A stretch of 46,787 nt of DNA from an uncultured Verrucomicrobia subdivision 3 bacterium (GCA_903884535.1 CAISEZ010000038.1:1-46787), one strand, 5' to 3'; positions 1 to 10,400 are shown, counted from the first letter of the stretch. The notes: generated by a model from the letters alone, not told the origin. Program-made: numbers and translations.

Positions 1-118
1 GGAAATGTTACCTGTTAATCGTATTGGAAATGGGACGCTGTTCTCCTTGCGAGTGCAAGGGGCAGCCGTAACAACAAAAACGTCAAATGAAAATCAAACC
101 GCAGTTGAATAAAACATT

Positions 119-496
119 ATGAATGCATCCATCGTATCCGCCGAGGCGAAAGCCCGATTAACCGAAGTCGTCAATCATTACACGCCGCCCGCGCCGGAAA
201 AATACCGCGCGTTGAACGAGGTCAAGGAGTCCATCATGGCCTTGCGGGAACGCAAAGCCTCGTATGAAACCATCCGCGCCATGTTGCACGAGAACGCCGG
301 CATCGAGGTGTCACACCAGACCGTCGCCCGTTACTGCCGCGAGGTGCTGGATGCAGCCAAGCCAAAGAAGCCACGCCGCTCCAAGATGCCGCCGACCGAA
401 CCAGCGGCGTCCGCTCGAGAAGAATTGCCAGCGCGTTCACCAGTCGGCCAGCCACGGTCACGCGAACCGCGCATCACGCCATCAAAAAATCTTTAG
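119..496 (+). CDS. Small HTH-like protein of unknown function
   Basis: This 125-residue protein is not firmly recognised. Residues 30-72 look like a helical DNA-binding segment: a MALRERKASYETI stretch is followed by a HENAGIEVSHQTVARYCREVL stretch that reads like a recognition helix. Small accessory proteins of mobilisable plasmids and islands have this 'count rounds, choose by SHQT' style. The C-terminal 50 residues are rich in Pro, Arg, Lys and Ser, look disordered and may bind nucleic acid. The start is the ATG at 119, with no good Shine-Dalgarno sequence. It stands alone, 366 nt before a DUF4062 gene on the same strand. A role in an integrated element is inference from the neighbourhood. 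The coding assignment is fairly secure because codon use and composition suit this frame. Confidence 0.55.
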   Translation: MNASIVSAEAKARLTEVVNHYTPPAPEKYRALNEVKESIMALRERKASYETIRAMLHENAGIEVSHQTVARYCREVLDAAKPKKPRRSKMPPTEPAASAREELPARSPVGQPRSREPRITPSKNL

Positions 497-862
497 CGCA
501 GCAGCACAGGCGTCGCCAGTCGCGGCGACGGAGAGCGATCAAAAAGAAATCCACCCATGCAAAAAGGCAAAAGCCTTGGGGTTCAAGTCCGCGACCAACG
601 CGCATTACACAGCCCTGTAACGCGCGCTCGTCGCGGACGGATCATGGAAAACGCAGTCGCGTCTGCTTCCGTCTTGAGCTTGGCGTCGCCGCTCCGGCAC
701 GCGGCTTCACTCATGCCGTTCCACCGCGCCGCCTGCCGCTTACCGCCGCCAACTCAAGACCGAAGCACGAGGTAAAAATAAATTCGCGGGAATACTCACC
801 ACTCGGATGGAGAGTTCTGGCGATGTGAGGCAAACATTGTATATGATTTTGGAAGGACGCAC
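497..862. other. Intergenic stretch with no recognisable gene
   Basis: I see no convincing protein in these 366 nt. The overlapping short open frames give Arg/Pro/Ser-rich translations with no recognisable motif, and none has a likely start signal. The sequence just before 863 (TTTTGGAAGGACGCACATG) carries a GGAAGGA Shine-Dalgarno-like run at a workable distance from the DUF4062 start. That supports 863 as the true start of the next gene. Confidence 0.5.
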
Positions 863-2407
863 ATGAATGAGAAACTGAATATATTCGTCAGCTCGGTGCA
901 GAAGGAACTCGAAGACGAGCGGGTCATCGTCCAAAACCTGTTAAGCACCGACCCGTTTCTGTCGGCGCATTGTTCGCCGATTCTTTATGAGTTCGAGCCA
1001 GCCTCGCCGGACAAGGCATTGGAGGGCTGCTTGAAATCACTTGATGGCTGCCGCGTTTATTTGCTCATCGTGGCCGACCAATACGGCACTCTGGTTGGCA
1101 AGCTGTCCATAACTCACGCGGAATATCGGCGAGCCAAGGAAAAGAAACTGCCGGTTCTCGCGTTCATCAAGGGCGACCGTAAAGTGAAGCGCGAGGACGC
1201 CACCGAAGCGTTGCTGAAGGAACTTGATGACGACGGCCCGAAATACAAACGCTTTGGCAATGTCATCGAACTGCAAAAAGAGGTGCGAGCCGCCCTCGTC
1301 AAGCTGCTAAAAGAGCAGTTTAGCATCGCGCCTTCCAGTGACGAAAACGAGGTCGCGCAACAAACCATCGAGGCTACTTCCATATTCGAGTCGCAGCCAC
1401 TGACGAGATTACGTTGGTCTGAACTCGACCACGAGGTGATCCGTCAATTGATTGCCGCAGCGGAAAGCCGGGACGCCGGGAAAATCTCCACCGCCGACTT
1501 GCTCGCGGGCGCATCGGTGCGCGGCTTGGTCTGGCATGACCCGCAAGCCGGGGAACATTACGCCACTGCCGCCGGCATCGTGCTGCTGGCAAAAGACCCT
1601 TCGGCGGTTTTTCCTCAGTGCCGTATCTTGGCCGATGCGTATCGCGGTGCGGAACCGGATGGCAATCCCCACGACCATGAAGACATTCGCAGGCCGATGC
1701 CGACCGCGATTGACCGCGCCATTGCCTTCATTGACCGGAACACCCGCCATCCGATGCGCGTCGTTGGCCTCAATCGTCTTCGGCTGGATGAATATCCCGT
1801 CGAGGCGTTGCGGGAAGCTCTGGTCAACGCCGTCGCGCATCGCCAATACGAGGACGCCGGGCGCAAAATCATGCTGGAAGTTTTTGCCGACCGCGTGGTC
1901 ATCTCCAGTCCCGGTCTGCCGCCGTCGCCCATCACTCTGGCCAATCTTCGCAAGGGCAAGTATCGCCCCTGTTCCCGTAATCCGGTGCTAGCACAATGCC
2001 TCTCCTATTTTCATCGCATTGAGGAACGCGGCAGCGGCTTCCGCCGGATGCGTGACCAGATGCTGAATCACGGTTTGGATCAACCGCTCCTCGGCACGGA
2101 CACCGGCTATTTTCAGGTTGTGTTCCACGGCCCCGGCGAAAATCTGGATCGCATTCGCGTCCCGGAAACCCGGCTCATGGTGACACCGGCCATTGAGGCG
2201 CAGTTAAACGAACGGCAGCGAAAAGCGTTGGCAGAAGTTCTCAAGTCCGGTTCGGTCGCCAGCGGCTGGCTGGTCAAGAATATGCAGGTGACGTATGACA
2301 CCGCCAATCGCGACCTGCTCGCGCTGGCTGAATTGAAAATCCTCGTCCGCCAAGGCAAGGGACGTGCCTCAAAGTATGTTCTTTTGGAACAAAAGGCACG
2401 TGCTTGA
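863..2407 (+). CDS. DUF4062 / HATPase (RecG C-terminal-like) / winged-helix protein
   Basis: This is a 514-residue three-part protein. Residues 5-100 match the DUF4062 pattern: an N-terminal NIFVSSVQKELEDER strand-helix, then DGCRVYLLIVADQYGT and the AEYRRAKE helix. This fold resembles TIR or nucleoside-deoxyribosyltransferase domains. Residues about 310-425 resemble the ATP-binding domain of putative transcriptional regulators related to the RecG C-terminus: REALVNAVAHRQY at 317-329 is the N-box with N322, and EERGSGFRRMRDQM follows at 387-400. Residues about 443-510 form a winged helix (NERQRKALAEVL). The family is widespread in environmental bacteria and its function is unsettled; regulation or defence are both plausible. 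A GGAAGGA sequence precedes the ATG. The stop codon runs directly into 11-bp tandem repeats. Domain calls are from motif recognition. Confidence 0.8.
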   Translation: MNEKLNIFVSSVQKELEDERVIVQNLLSTDPFLSAHCSPILYEFEPASPDKALEGCLKSLDGCRVYLLIVADQYGTLVGKLSITHAEYRRAKEKKLPVLAFIKGDRKVKREDATEALLKELDDDGPKYKRFGNVIELQKEVRAALVKLLKEQFSIAPSSDENEVAQQTIEATSIFESQPLTRLRWSELDHEVIRQLIAAAESRDAGKISTADLLAGASVRGLVWHDPQAGEHYATAAGIVLLAKDPSAVFPQCRILADAYRGAEPDGNPHDHEDIRRPMPTAIDRAIAFIDRNTRHPMRVVGLNRLRLDEYPVEALREALVNAVAHRQYEDAGRKIMLEVFADRVVISSPGLPPSPITLANLRKGKYRPCSRNPVLAQCLSYFHRIEERGSGFRRMRDQMLNHGLDQPLLGTDTGYFQVVFHGPGENLDRIRVPETRLMVTPAIEAQLNERQRKALAEVLKSGSVASGWLVKNMQVTYDTANRDLLALAELKILVRQGKGRASKYVLLEQKARA

Positions 2408-2516
2408 ATCTTCCGATAATCTTCCGATGTGCTGCCGGAATCTTCCGATTCGGTGGCCACTGCAAGTTACATGAATCTTCCGATAATCTTCCGGCTCGGC
2501 ACTGTAATCTACCGAT
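2407..2516 (+). repeat. Degenerate 11-bp tandem repeats, AATCTTCCGAT
   Basis: The unit AATCTTCCGAT occurs at 2407-2417, 2418-2428, 2439-2449 and 2474-2484, with one-to-two-base variants at 2485-2495 (ends CCGGC) and 2506-2516 (AATCTACCGAT). More diverged units of the type AATCGTCnGAn continue to about 2584. The array begins on the last base of the DUF4062 stop codon. An 11-bp period puts successive copies on about the same face of the helix. No protein function is evident. Confidence 0.75.
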
Positions 2517-3012
2517 AAACAATCGCCCAACAATCGTCCGACGAGTCGAGGAAATCGTCAGGCGAATTCTCCGAATCGTCAGATTGCGCTGCAACCATAA
2601 CTGGGTTAGAACCGAAAGAGCATCCGCTGTGTTCCGGGCGCGTGAATCTGATGTTCCATTATATGTCATCGGTCGGCGCGTCAAGGTAGTCAGTCCTCAT
2701 TGCCGGACTGCTCCACCGTTGACCCGCCGACCGACGACAGGGAGTTGCTTTTAGGAATCACGCGCAGGAAAGATTTTCACGGCAGGGAATCAGGACAGCG
2801 AGAATTGTTAATGCAATTCCAACATCGGCTCAATTATTGTTCTATTGTAAAATTGGGTTAAACCCGATGCCAGAACTTGGCTAATTTGCCACACGAAAAA
2901 ATAATTCCTTGAGATTAATCATCTTCAGGCTCGCCAACCAAGTGAATTTAATGTTGAAATTTGCCAGCGTGTTTTTGAAGGCCTGCAACAAGCTTTTACG
3001 CGAAACGCCATT
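2517..3012. other. Intergenic region before the epimerase
   Basis: Diverged AATCGTCnGA units occupy the first 70 nt. After that I see no gene. A short perfect palindrome, GGGTT-A-AACCC, lies at 2855-2865, about 150 nt upstream of the epimerase start, and could be an operator half-site pair, but I have no second copy to support it. The 120 nt before 3013 are AT-rich, as expected of a promoter region; no clear -35/-10 pair stands out. Confidence 0.4.
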
Positions 3013-3858
3013 ATGAATTTTAGTATTAATACTGTTTTGTTTGTTTCACCGTTCACCAACGAAAGCGTCAAACTTTTTAAGCAATTCAAAAAATGGGGGT
3101 ATGATGCGGTGGAACTGCTGATTGAAGACCCCGCGCACATTGATCCGGCGTTAGTGAAACGTGCGTTGGAGAAGAGCGAGCTGACCTGCGGCTCTGTTGC
3201 CGCCGCCATTAATCCACAGCGCGATTTGCGGGGCAGCCCAGCCAGCCAACGCAATGGGGCGAAATATTTATGCGAGTTGATTGACCAGATGGTGACGCTC
3301 GATGCGCGCGTGTTGAGCGGGCCGGTTTATTCGTATGTCGGACGAGCCAAGGCGTATTCAGCCGCCGAGAAAAAGCGTCACTGGAACGCGGTGGTGAAGA
3401 ATCTCAAAGTCGTCACGCGCTACGCGGCGGCGCGCGGCAAGGTGGTTTGCGTGGAGCCGCTGAACCGTTTTGAAACCGACTTTCTCAATACGATGGATCA
3501 AGGGTTGAAACTCATTGCGGATGTCGGCAGCCCAAATCTTAAACTGCATCTGGACACCTTCCACGCGAACATCGAGGAAAAACACCAGGGCGAGGCCATT
3601 CGTCGCGCGGGAAAACATCTCGTACACATTCACGCCTGTGGCTCTGATCGCGGGACACCGGGCAACGACCATATTGATTGGAAATCCATCGCCGCCGCAT
3701 TGAAGGTCATCGGATACGACGGCGACATCGCGCTCGAATCCGTCACGCTGGATGTGCCGCGCATTGCGCGTTCGGCGGGCATCTGGCGGCGCATGGAAAA
3801 GACGCGGGATGAGATTGCCCGCGATGGCGTAAAATTTCTGCGCAAGACACTCGCCTGA
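3013..3858 (+). CDS. Ketose 3-epimerase (D-psicose/D-tagatose 3-epimerase family)
   Basis: This 281-residue cytoplasmic TIM-barrel enzyme belongs to the sugar phosphate isomerase/epimerase superfamily. The metal-binding and acid-base residues of D-tagatose/D-psicose 3-epimerases line up well: E148 in VEPLNRFET, D181 in HLDTFHANIEE, H207 in HIHACGSDRGTPG, R213, and E242 in ALES. E154 and H184 fit the substrate-binding positions. Length is normal for the family. Known members interconvert fructose and psicose (allulose) at C3 using Mn or Co. It converges on the GH32 fructanase array with only 21 nt between the stops, so a role in fructose metabolism is a reasonable inference. A related activity on another ketose, or on a hydroxypyruvate-like substrate, cannot be excluded. 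No Shine-Dalgarno sequence is obvious. Confidence 0.82.
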   Translation: MNFSINTVLFVSPFTNESVKLFKQFKKWGYDAVELLIEDPAHIDPALVKRALEKSELTCGSVAAAINPQRDLRGSPASQRNGAKYLCELIDQMVTLDARVLSGPVYSYVGRAKAYSAAEKKRHWNAVVKNLKVVTRYAAARGKVVCVEPLNRFETDFLNTMDQGLKLIADVGSPNLKLHLDTFHANIEEKHQGEAIRRAGKHLVHIHACGSDRGTPGNDHIDWKSIAAALKVIGYDGDIALESVTLDVPRIARSAGIWRRMEKTRDEIARDGVKFLRKTLA

Positions 3859-3879
3859 AAACACGGAGTGCGCGGACAA

Positions 3880-6800
3880 CTACTGCGACAGAATCCGATA
3901 AAAGCCAGTCGAACCATTCAACCGGCTGGCGTTCGGGTCAACAAAGTTGCCGAGGCTGTTGGCGCTTGGCAAGGTTGCGATGGATTGCCAGACATTTCCC
4001 AACTGACTGACCCATTGCACGATGAAGTTGGTTGCTGCCGCTCCCGTCCATTGAAAACTCAATGCATTTGTGCCGAGCGAAACACTGCTGATGTGCGGAT
4101 GATTGTCTATGGATGGAATCTTGCCGATGCGCCAGGTATCGGGAACGACGCCAGCGGTGATTTGCACTTCGTCAATGAACCCCAGAAAAGTAGCCGGGGC
4201 AACACTGACCGGATAAGTATTCCGTCCGAGAAACAGGTTGCCGTTGTTTGCCGCCGGCAATGGTAAAAATCCCGCCGCCAAATTATTGGTAGCACTGGCT
4301 TGCGAACCATCTTGATTCATCACGGTTAAACGCATCTGTCCGTTCGTGCCGCGCAACGTGTCACAAATCGCCAGCAGATAATGCCACTGGCCGTCGGCGT
4401 AGTTGGCGCCGGTCAGGTCAACCATGTTTGGCAGCGCCAGTCTGCTATTGGCAATTTTGAACCGGACTCCACCCGATGCCGATTCGTTCACATTGATGCC
4501 ATAGCGGAAGGTTTGTCCGGTATCCGTTCCTTGAGAAATCAATTGCATGATACCCGCGCTGCCGCGGTTGCCATCGGTTTTGAAAAAAAGTTCAATCGAG
4601 AACGGACTGGCGAAATCCATTTCGTCGCCATACTGGTCTTGCGGAAAGAATAGCGCGCCGTCCACATTCGTGATTGCCTCCGCGTTGTAGGAAAAGTTTC
4701 CCGCCGAATTACCATTCACGAACATAGAGGTGGGTGCTACGTTTGTGCTCAACGTCACCGGTTCATTGGTCAGTCCGTTGAAAGTGATCAAATCATCAAT
4801 CGCCGCCAGCAGGGTGCCGGTGGTGTAGATTCCCTGGCCGGAATTGATGTCGGAATCAGCGATGCCCACAAAGCTAGGAGTGCGTGCATTATTCGGCGCA
4901 GTGATCTGCGATTCCATCCGCCAGTAGGCGACCTGGTAAGGACCAAGCACCGTCAGGGGAGCGACGCTGCTGGTCACGGAACCGCCGGCATTGCCCACCA
5001 CCACGTTGTAACTGGCATTGGTCGTCGGCACTGGGAAGATGGAAAGCACGCTGTTGGTTGCTCCGCCAACCGGCTGACCGTTCAAATACCATTGATACGT
5101 CAATGGCAATGGAGTTCCCGTGGCTGTGACGCTGAAATTGGCCGATCCACCCAGATTCACTGTGGCGGCTGGTCCGGGTTGCGAAGTTATCACCGGCGGC
5201 GAGGACGGCCAGGCGGAGCCTAGGTTATACAAGCTCATGGAGACTAATTGGGCGCCAGAGCCGCTGGCAACCATACTCAGCGCCTGCGAACCAGCAACCG
5301 GAGTCGTAGCCATTGACATATAAACCAATCCGTTATTCGCGAAAATTTCGAGCATTCCGCGATCCATCAACATTCGCAAGGTGATTGCTCCGTTGATCGG
5401 GCTCAAGGCATTGGTGATCCCTTCACAGGACAATTGCTGGCTCAGGCAGTTATAGGTAACCACCGTGCCGCCCAAGGTGAAAGTGACGCTCGACGCGCTG
5501 CCCGGTAGGAACTGCGCATTCAGTTCGCAGGCTTCTCCCGTCGTCCCGGCCATCACGTTCACTCCATTGGCAATCGCTTGCCCTGGCCAGGTATTGGTGC
5601 TGGTGCGCAAATTTACAATCTCATTTATTGGATTGGCGTAAATGAGCGGAGTCGAACCGGTGGTTTGCAACGTCAGTTGCACCGGAAAAGTCAACGTGCA
5701 GTCAAACGGCATGCCGGGGTATTCATTGGGTGTATTGGCGATTAGAATCCTCCGCCCATCAGATGCCGGCATATTGTAAAATGTCTGCGCCGCCGCAAAA
5801 TTGTTTCCACCACGGATGCTAAGATACCCGGTTTGCCGCGTGAAGGTATGGCCGTCGAACGAGCCAACTTCATAACCTCCTGCGCCGCCATAAAAGATCC
5901 ATTTCATGTTGTTTGTGTTTCCATCCAGCGGTAACTGGAAGAACTCCGGCACCTCGGCTTGGTTCGGCAGAGTAAAGTCACTTTCATGTGTCCAATTCTT
6001 GAGGTCGGGCGACGAAAAAAAATCGTAAGTGTGAGTTCCGTCGTTATAGTAAAGAACCATGATCCATTTATTGCCCGGTGCATACCAAAGCGGTCTGGGA
6101 TCGTGGTCGGTGGTGGTCCGCTGCGGCCCCAGCACCGGATTGCCCGTGTATTTACTAAAATTCGTGCCATCCAAACTGTAGGCGATGCTCTGGGTAAATG
6201 GTCGGCCCGCCGACATGCGGTTGAAGCCGCCCGCTGAAGTGAACATGGCGATAATCGCATTGGTTCCAAACCCAGCCGAATTATTCACATCCACCGTCGC
6301 TCCACCCGAAAAACAGGTTCCCAGCCAGTCAGGATAGAGTTCGTCCTTTAGTTCCGTCCAATGCACCAGATCCGTGCTCGCCACATGACCCCAACTATGA
6401 TTTCTCCCATTCGATAGTTGAAATGGGTTATGCTGAAAACAGACATGATACACCCCATTGTAATACACCATACCATTCGGGTCATTGATATAGCCGCGTT
6501 TGGCTGAGATATGGTAGATGGGCCGGTTTGGCTCCTGATAGATAGGAACGGATGTGATGATGTTAGAGGCTTGAACTAATGACACCAACTGGCTCACATT
6601 GGCCAGTTGCGAATCTATCCGCACCACCAGCTCGCTGCCTTGATACTGCGATAGATCCAGAAAATCGTAAAAATCCGGCACCCCATTTGTCACCAGGTTG
6701 AGATTATATTCCTGAGCCACCAATCCTTCCTGCACGATTTCAATCAGGTGTCCCGCCCCGTTAAAACTCACCGGCAAATTGAGGTAATGCTGATTGGCAA

Positions 6801-7377
6801 CAATCGTTCCCGGAATCGGCGCATCCGTCTCCACGATTTGATCCACGTTGATATGTCCCCACCCGCCGGTATAGCTGTCCACGATTTGCAACTGCGCGGT
6901 TTGGTTCGTATAGGTGCCTACATTCCATTGCAACCAGTCAAGGGTTTCGCGGTCGCCCATGCCCACCGCTGAGCGAACGACTTGTCCATTGACCAGCAGA
7001 TTCAGGCAGGTCTGCCCGCGCCAATTGCCGCCGCCAATGAGAAAGTTGATATACTTCCGCTGAATGGTGAACGGCGGTGAAGTCAGCGTGCCGGTGCTGC
7101 CGTCGCCGTTCAGAAAAGTATTCACCAAGCCGTTACCCAGATAGCCGTCCACGGTCTGTTGACCCGGCAACGTGCCCTGCGCCGGACCGGTGCCAAACGC
7201 CGTGCCGGTGGTCGTCCAGGTTCCGTCCGGGAGCCACACATAATTTGTTTCCTCAAAATCAGAAAGGACAATGTCCTGTGCCAAAACCTCCGGACAAAAC
7301 GCGGTTAGCAGGAGGATGACAGCCAAAACATGTAATACTCGCAGTATTTTCACAATTTGATTCAAGGAAATTTGCAC
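3880..7377 (-). CDS. Secreted GH32-type fructanase with altered active-site motifs
   Basis: This 1165-residue protein has a signal peptide (about 1-33, cut near VLA-QD). It continues with a GGGN...GGWGHINVDQI beta-sandwich (34-185), a second linker sandwich (190-275), a GH32 five-bladed propeller (about 278-575), the GH32 C-terminal sandwich (to about 720), an Ig-like domain (726-812), a LamG-like domain (815-1090) and a C-terminal FYR-type module (1095-1165). The nucleophile motif is intact (NDPNG, D299). The stabiliser motif reads HDP (H425-D426-P427) instead of RDP, and the acid/base motif reads EVP (E475-V476) instead of EC. All three carboxylates remain, so it may still be active, perhaps with changed specificity. 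It is the last gene of a minus-strand run and a paralogue of the next upstream gene, 38 nt away. Fructan substrate is family inference. Confidence 0.88.
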   Translation of the reverse strand: MQISLNQIVKILRVLHVLAVILLLTAFCPEVLAQDIVLSDFEETNYVWLPDGTWTTTGTAFGTGPAQGTLPGQQTVDGYLGNGLVNTFLNGDGSTGTLTSPPFTIQRKYINFLIGGGNWRGQTCLNLLVNGQVVRSAVGMGDRETLDWLQWNVGTYTNQTAQLQIVDSYTGGWGHINVDQIVETDAPIPGTIVANQHYLNLPVSFNGAGHLIEIVQEGLVAQEYNLNLVTNGVPDFYDFLDLSQYQGSELVVRIDSQLANVSQLVSLVQASNIITSVPIYQEPNRPIYHISAKRGYINDPNGMVYYNGVYHVCFQHNPFQLSNGRNHSWGHVASTDLVHWTELKDELYPDWLGTCFSGGATVDVNNSAGFGTNAIIAMFTSAGGFNRMSAGRPFTQSIAYSLDGTNFSKYTGNPVLGPQRTTTDHDPRPLWYAPGNKWIMVLYYNDGTHTYDFFSSPDLKNWTHESDFTLPNQAEVPEFFQLPLDGNTNNMKWIFYGGAGGYEVGSFDGHTFTRQTGYLSIRGGNNFAAAQTFYNMPASDGRRILIANTPNEYPGMPFDCTLTFPVQLTLQTTGSTPLIYANPINEIVNLRTSTNTWPGQAIANGVNVMAGTTGEACELNAQFLPGSASSVTFTLGGTVVTYNCLSQQLSCEGITNALSPINGAITLRMLMDRGMLEIFANNGLVYMSMATTPVAGSQALSMVASGSGAQLVSMSLYNLGSAWPSSPPVITSQPGPAATVNLGGSANFSVTATGTPLPLTYQWYLNGQPVGGATNSVLSIFPVPTTNASYNVVVGNAGGSVTSSVAPLTVLGPYQVAYWRMESQITAPNNARTPSFVGIADSDINSGQGIYTTGTLLAAIDDLITFNGLTNEPVTLSTNVAPTSMFVNGNSAGNFSYNAEAITNVDGALFFPQDQYGDEMDFASPFSIELFFKTDGNRGSAGIMQLISQGTDTGQTFRYGINVNESASGGVRFKIANSRLALPNMVDLTGANYADGQWHYLLAICDTLRGTNGQMRLTVMNQDGSQASATNNLAAGFLPLPAANNGNLFLGRNTYPVSVAPATFLGFIDEVQITAGVVPDTWRIGKIPSIDNHPHISSVSLGTNALSFQWTGAAATNFIVQWVSQLGNVWQSIATLPSANSLGNFVDPNASRLNGSTGFYRILSQ

Positions 7378-7415
7378 AAGATTTTATCGTTTGACGACAT
7401 TCAATGATCACTTTG

Positions 7416-10400
7416 TTACTGAAATAATACTCTATAAAATCCCGTAGCGGTATTCAATCTGGTCGAGTTTGTATCGGTGTAGCTGGCACCGCCATTGGCA
7501 CTTGGGAACGTAGTGATGGTTTGCCATGCTGCCCCCAATCGGGCCACCCATTGCACGATGAAATTGTTGGTGGCCGTTCCGGTCCACTGGAAACTCACCC
7601 CGTTGGTTCCAACAGAAGCGCCTTTGATTTTCGGGTGGTTGTCAATGGCTGGCACCTTGCCGATGCGCCAGGTGTCAGGCACTACCCCAGCCGTGATCTG
7701 AACTTCGTCAATGAAGCCAAGGAATGTTTGTGGGTTCACACTCACCGGATAGGTGTTTCGTCCGAGGAACAGGTTGCCGTTGTTTGCCGCCGGCAATGGT
7801 AAAAATCCCGCCGGCAGTTGGTTCGTCGCACTGGCCTGCGAACCGTCCTGATTGACGACGGTCAGGCGCATTTGCCCGTTGGTGCCTGCCAATGTGTCAA
7901 AAATCGCCAGCAGATAATGCCATTGTCCGTCCGCATAATTCGCTCCCGTCAAATCCACCATGTTGGTTTGCATCAGACTGCTGTTCGCCACTTTGAACCG
8001 GATTCCATCCGCCCCCGCTTCATTAACATTGATGCCATAGCGGAATGTTTGCCCGGTATCTGTCCCCTGCGATACCAATTGCATGACACCCGACCCGCTG
8101 CGATTGCCGTCCGTCTTGAAGAACAGCTCGATTGAGAATGGACCGGTGAAATCCATCTCGTCACCATATTGATCCTGCGGGAAAAACAGCACCCCATCCA
8201 CATTCTTGATCGCTTCCGCATTGTAGGAATTGCTCCCGGCATTGTGGCCGTTCACAAACATCAAAGCTGGGGCCACATTCGTGCTCAACGTCACTGGGTT
8301 GCCAGAAAGCCCATTAAACGTGATCAAATCATCGATTGCCGCCGGCACGCCGCCGGTCGTGTAAATCCCCTGGCCGCTGCTGATGTCAGCATCCACCACC
8401 CCGACGAAGGTGGGCACACCCGCATTGTTCGGCGCAGTAATCTGCGCTTCCATCCGCCAGTAAGCCACCGGATACGGCGGTATCACCGTCAGTGGCGCAA
8501 CGCTGCTCGTCACCGAGCCGCCGGCATTGCTCACTACCACATAGTAATTTAAATTGGTGCCGCTGGCGGGAAAGAGGTTTAAGACGCTATTGGTAGCCCC
8601 GACGACCGGCCGACTATTGTTGAACCATTGATAATAAAGCGGACCGATGCCCGACGCGGTTATGCTCAACTGCGCCGACCCTCCAAGATTCACCGCCAAA
8701 GGTGTAGGCGGAGTAATAATCGTCGGAAGTGAGGACGATGAGGACAGGCCCCAAGCCGAGCCCAGATTGTATAAATTCATAGCAAGCAATTGCGCGCCGC
8801 TTCCGCTGGCCACCAAGCTGATCGGGAGCGCGCCGGCGGTGGGGTTGACATTGGCTGGCATGTAAACCAAACCGTCGTTGCCAAAAATCTCCACAAAACC
8901 ACGATCCACCAGCACCTGCAAATAGATCGCACCGTTGACAGGATTGAGCGGCTGACTGTTGCCGGCGCAGGAAAGCTGATGGGCAACATTGTCGTAAATC
9001 ACCTGATCTCCGCGAACCGTCAAGATGACCTGGCTTACGTTGCCGGGCTGAAACATAACATCCACTTCGCAAGCTTCACCGACCGTTCCGGACATGGCGT
9101 TCAAGCCGTTGGTCATCGTCTGGGCCGGCCAGCTGTTGGTGCTGGTGCGGAGCAACCCAATTTCACTCACTGGATTGGCATACATCATCGGCGTGCCGGC
9201 GGTTGTGACCAGGGTGAGTTCGATGGGAAAGTTGACAGCCTGGTTAAACGGCATCCCCGGATAGGATTGCGTCGTGTTGGCCATCATAATCCGGCGGTTG
9301 TCCGTGGAAGGCATGTTGTTAAAAGTCTGGGCGGCACCATTGTTGTTCGGACCGCGAAGATTGAACGGGCCAAATTGCGGCGTGAAGGTGTTGCCGTCAA
9401 ACAATCCCACGTAATAGTGGCCGTTGTTTGTATAGAAAATCCATTTCACATTGTTGGTATTGCCGTCCACGGGCAATGCAAACAACTCCGGGCATTCAAA
9501 TGCATTGGTAAAAGTGAATGTCGAAGTCTGTGTCCAATGTCTTAGGTCGGTGGATGAAAGGATGGCAAAATCATTATTGATTAAAAACAGGATCATCACC
9601 CATTTGTTGCCGGGCGCATACCAGATCACCTTGGGATCGCGGTTGCCGGTCGCGATGTTGGAAACGATCGGGTTGTTGGTATATTTGGACCAGGTCCGGC
9701 CGAGATCCAAACTGTAAGCCATGCATTGCGTCGAAGGCAGCCCAATGGACATGCGGTTCTCCCCGCCCGCCGAACAGTAAAATGCCACCAACGCATTCGT
9801 GCCAAAGCCGGCCGAGTTGTTCCAATCTACAATGGCGGAGCCGGAAAATTCCGTGCCCAGGTTGTCGGGGTATAATGCTTCGGGAAGCTCCGTCCAATGC
9901 ACTAGGTCCGTGCTGACGGCGTTACCCCAGTGCATATTGTCCCAAGCCCATCCGTAGGGATTATGTTGGTAGCAATAGTGGTATTCGCCGTTGTAATAAA
10001 CCATGCCGTTGGCATCGTTGACCCAGCCCCGCCGGCTGGAGTAGTGATAAATGGGCCGCAAAGCTTCCTGGTAAATGGCGGTGTCGGTGATGATGGTGTT
10101 AGTCTGGATAAAAAAGGTCGTCAACTGATTCGAAGTGGCCAGTTGCGAATCAACGCGCACCAGCAGTTCTTGTCCTTGGAACGGCGTCAGATCCATGAAT
10201 GCCCAAAAGTTCGTAGCGGTGTCAGCCAGTTCGACATTCATTTCCCGGACGACCAGGCCATTTTGCACCAACTCCACCAGATGTCTCGTGGCCCCGGTCC
10301 GAACCGGCAGATTAAGATAGCGTTGCGTGGGTATGATGACACTTGACAGCGACGCATCCGTTTCCGTGATTTGATCAACATTAATGTGTCCCCAGCCACC

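Noticed and set aside
2855..2865. GGGTT-A-AACCC palindrome and GGTTA-T-TAACC at 46628-46638 as further copies of the stress motif.
   Set aside because: They lack the CCCCATA core and the spacing to a start codon; short palindromes of this size are common.
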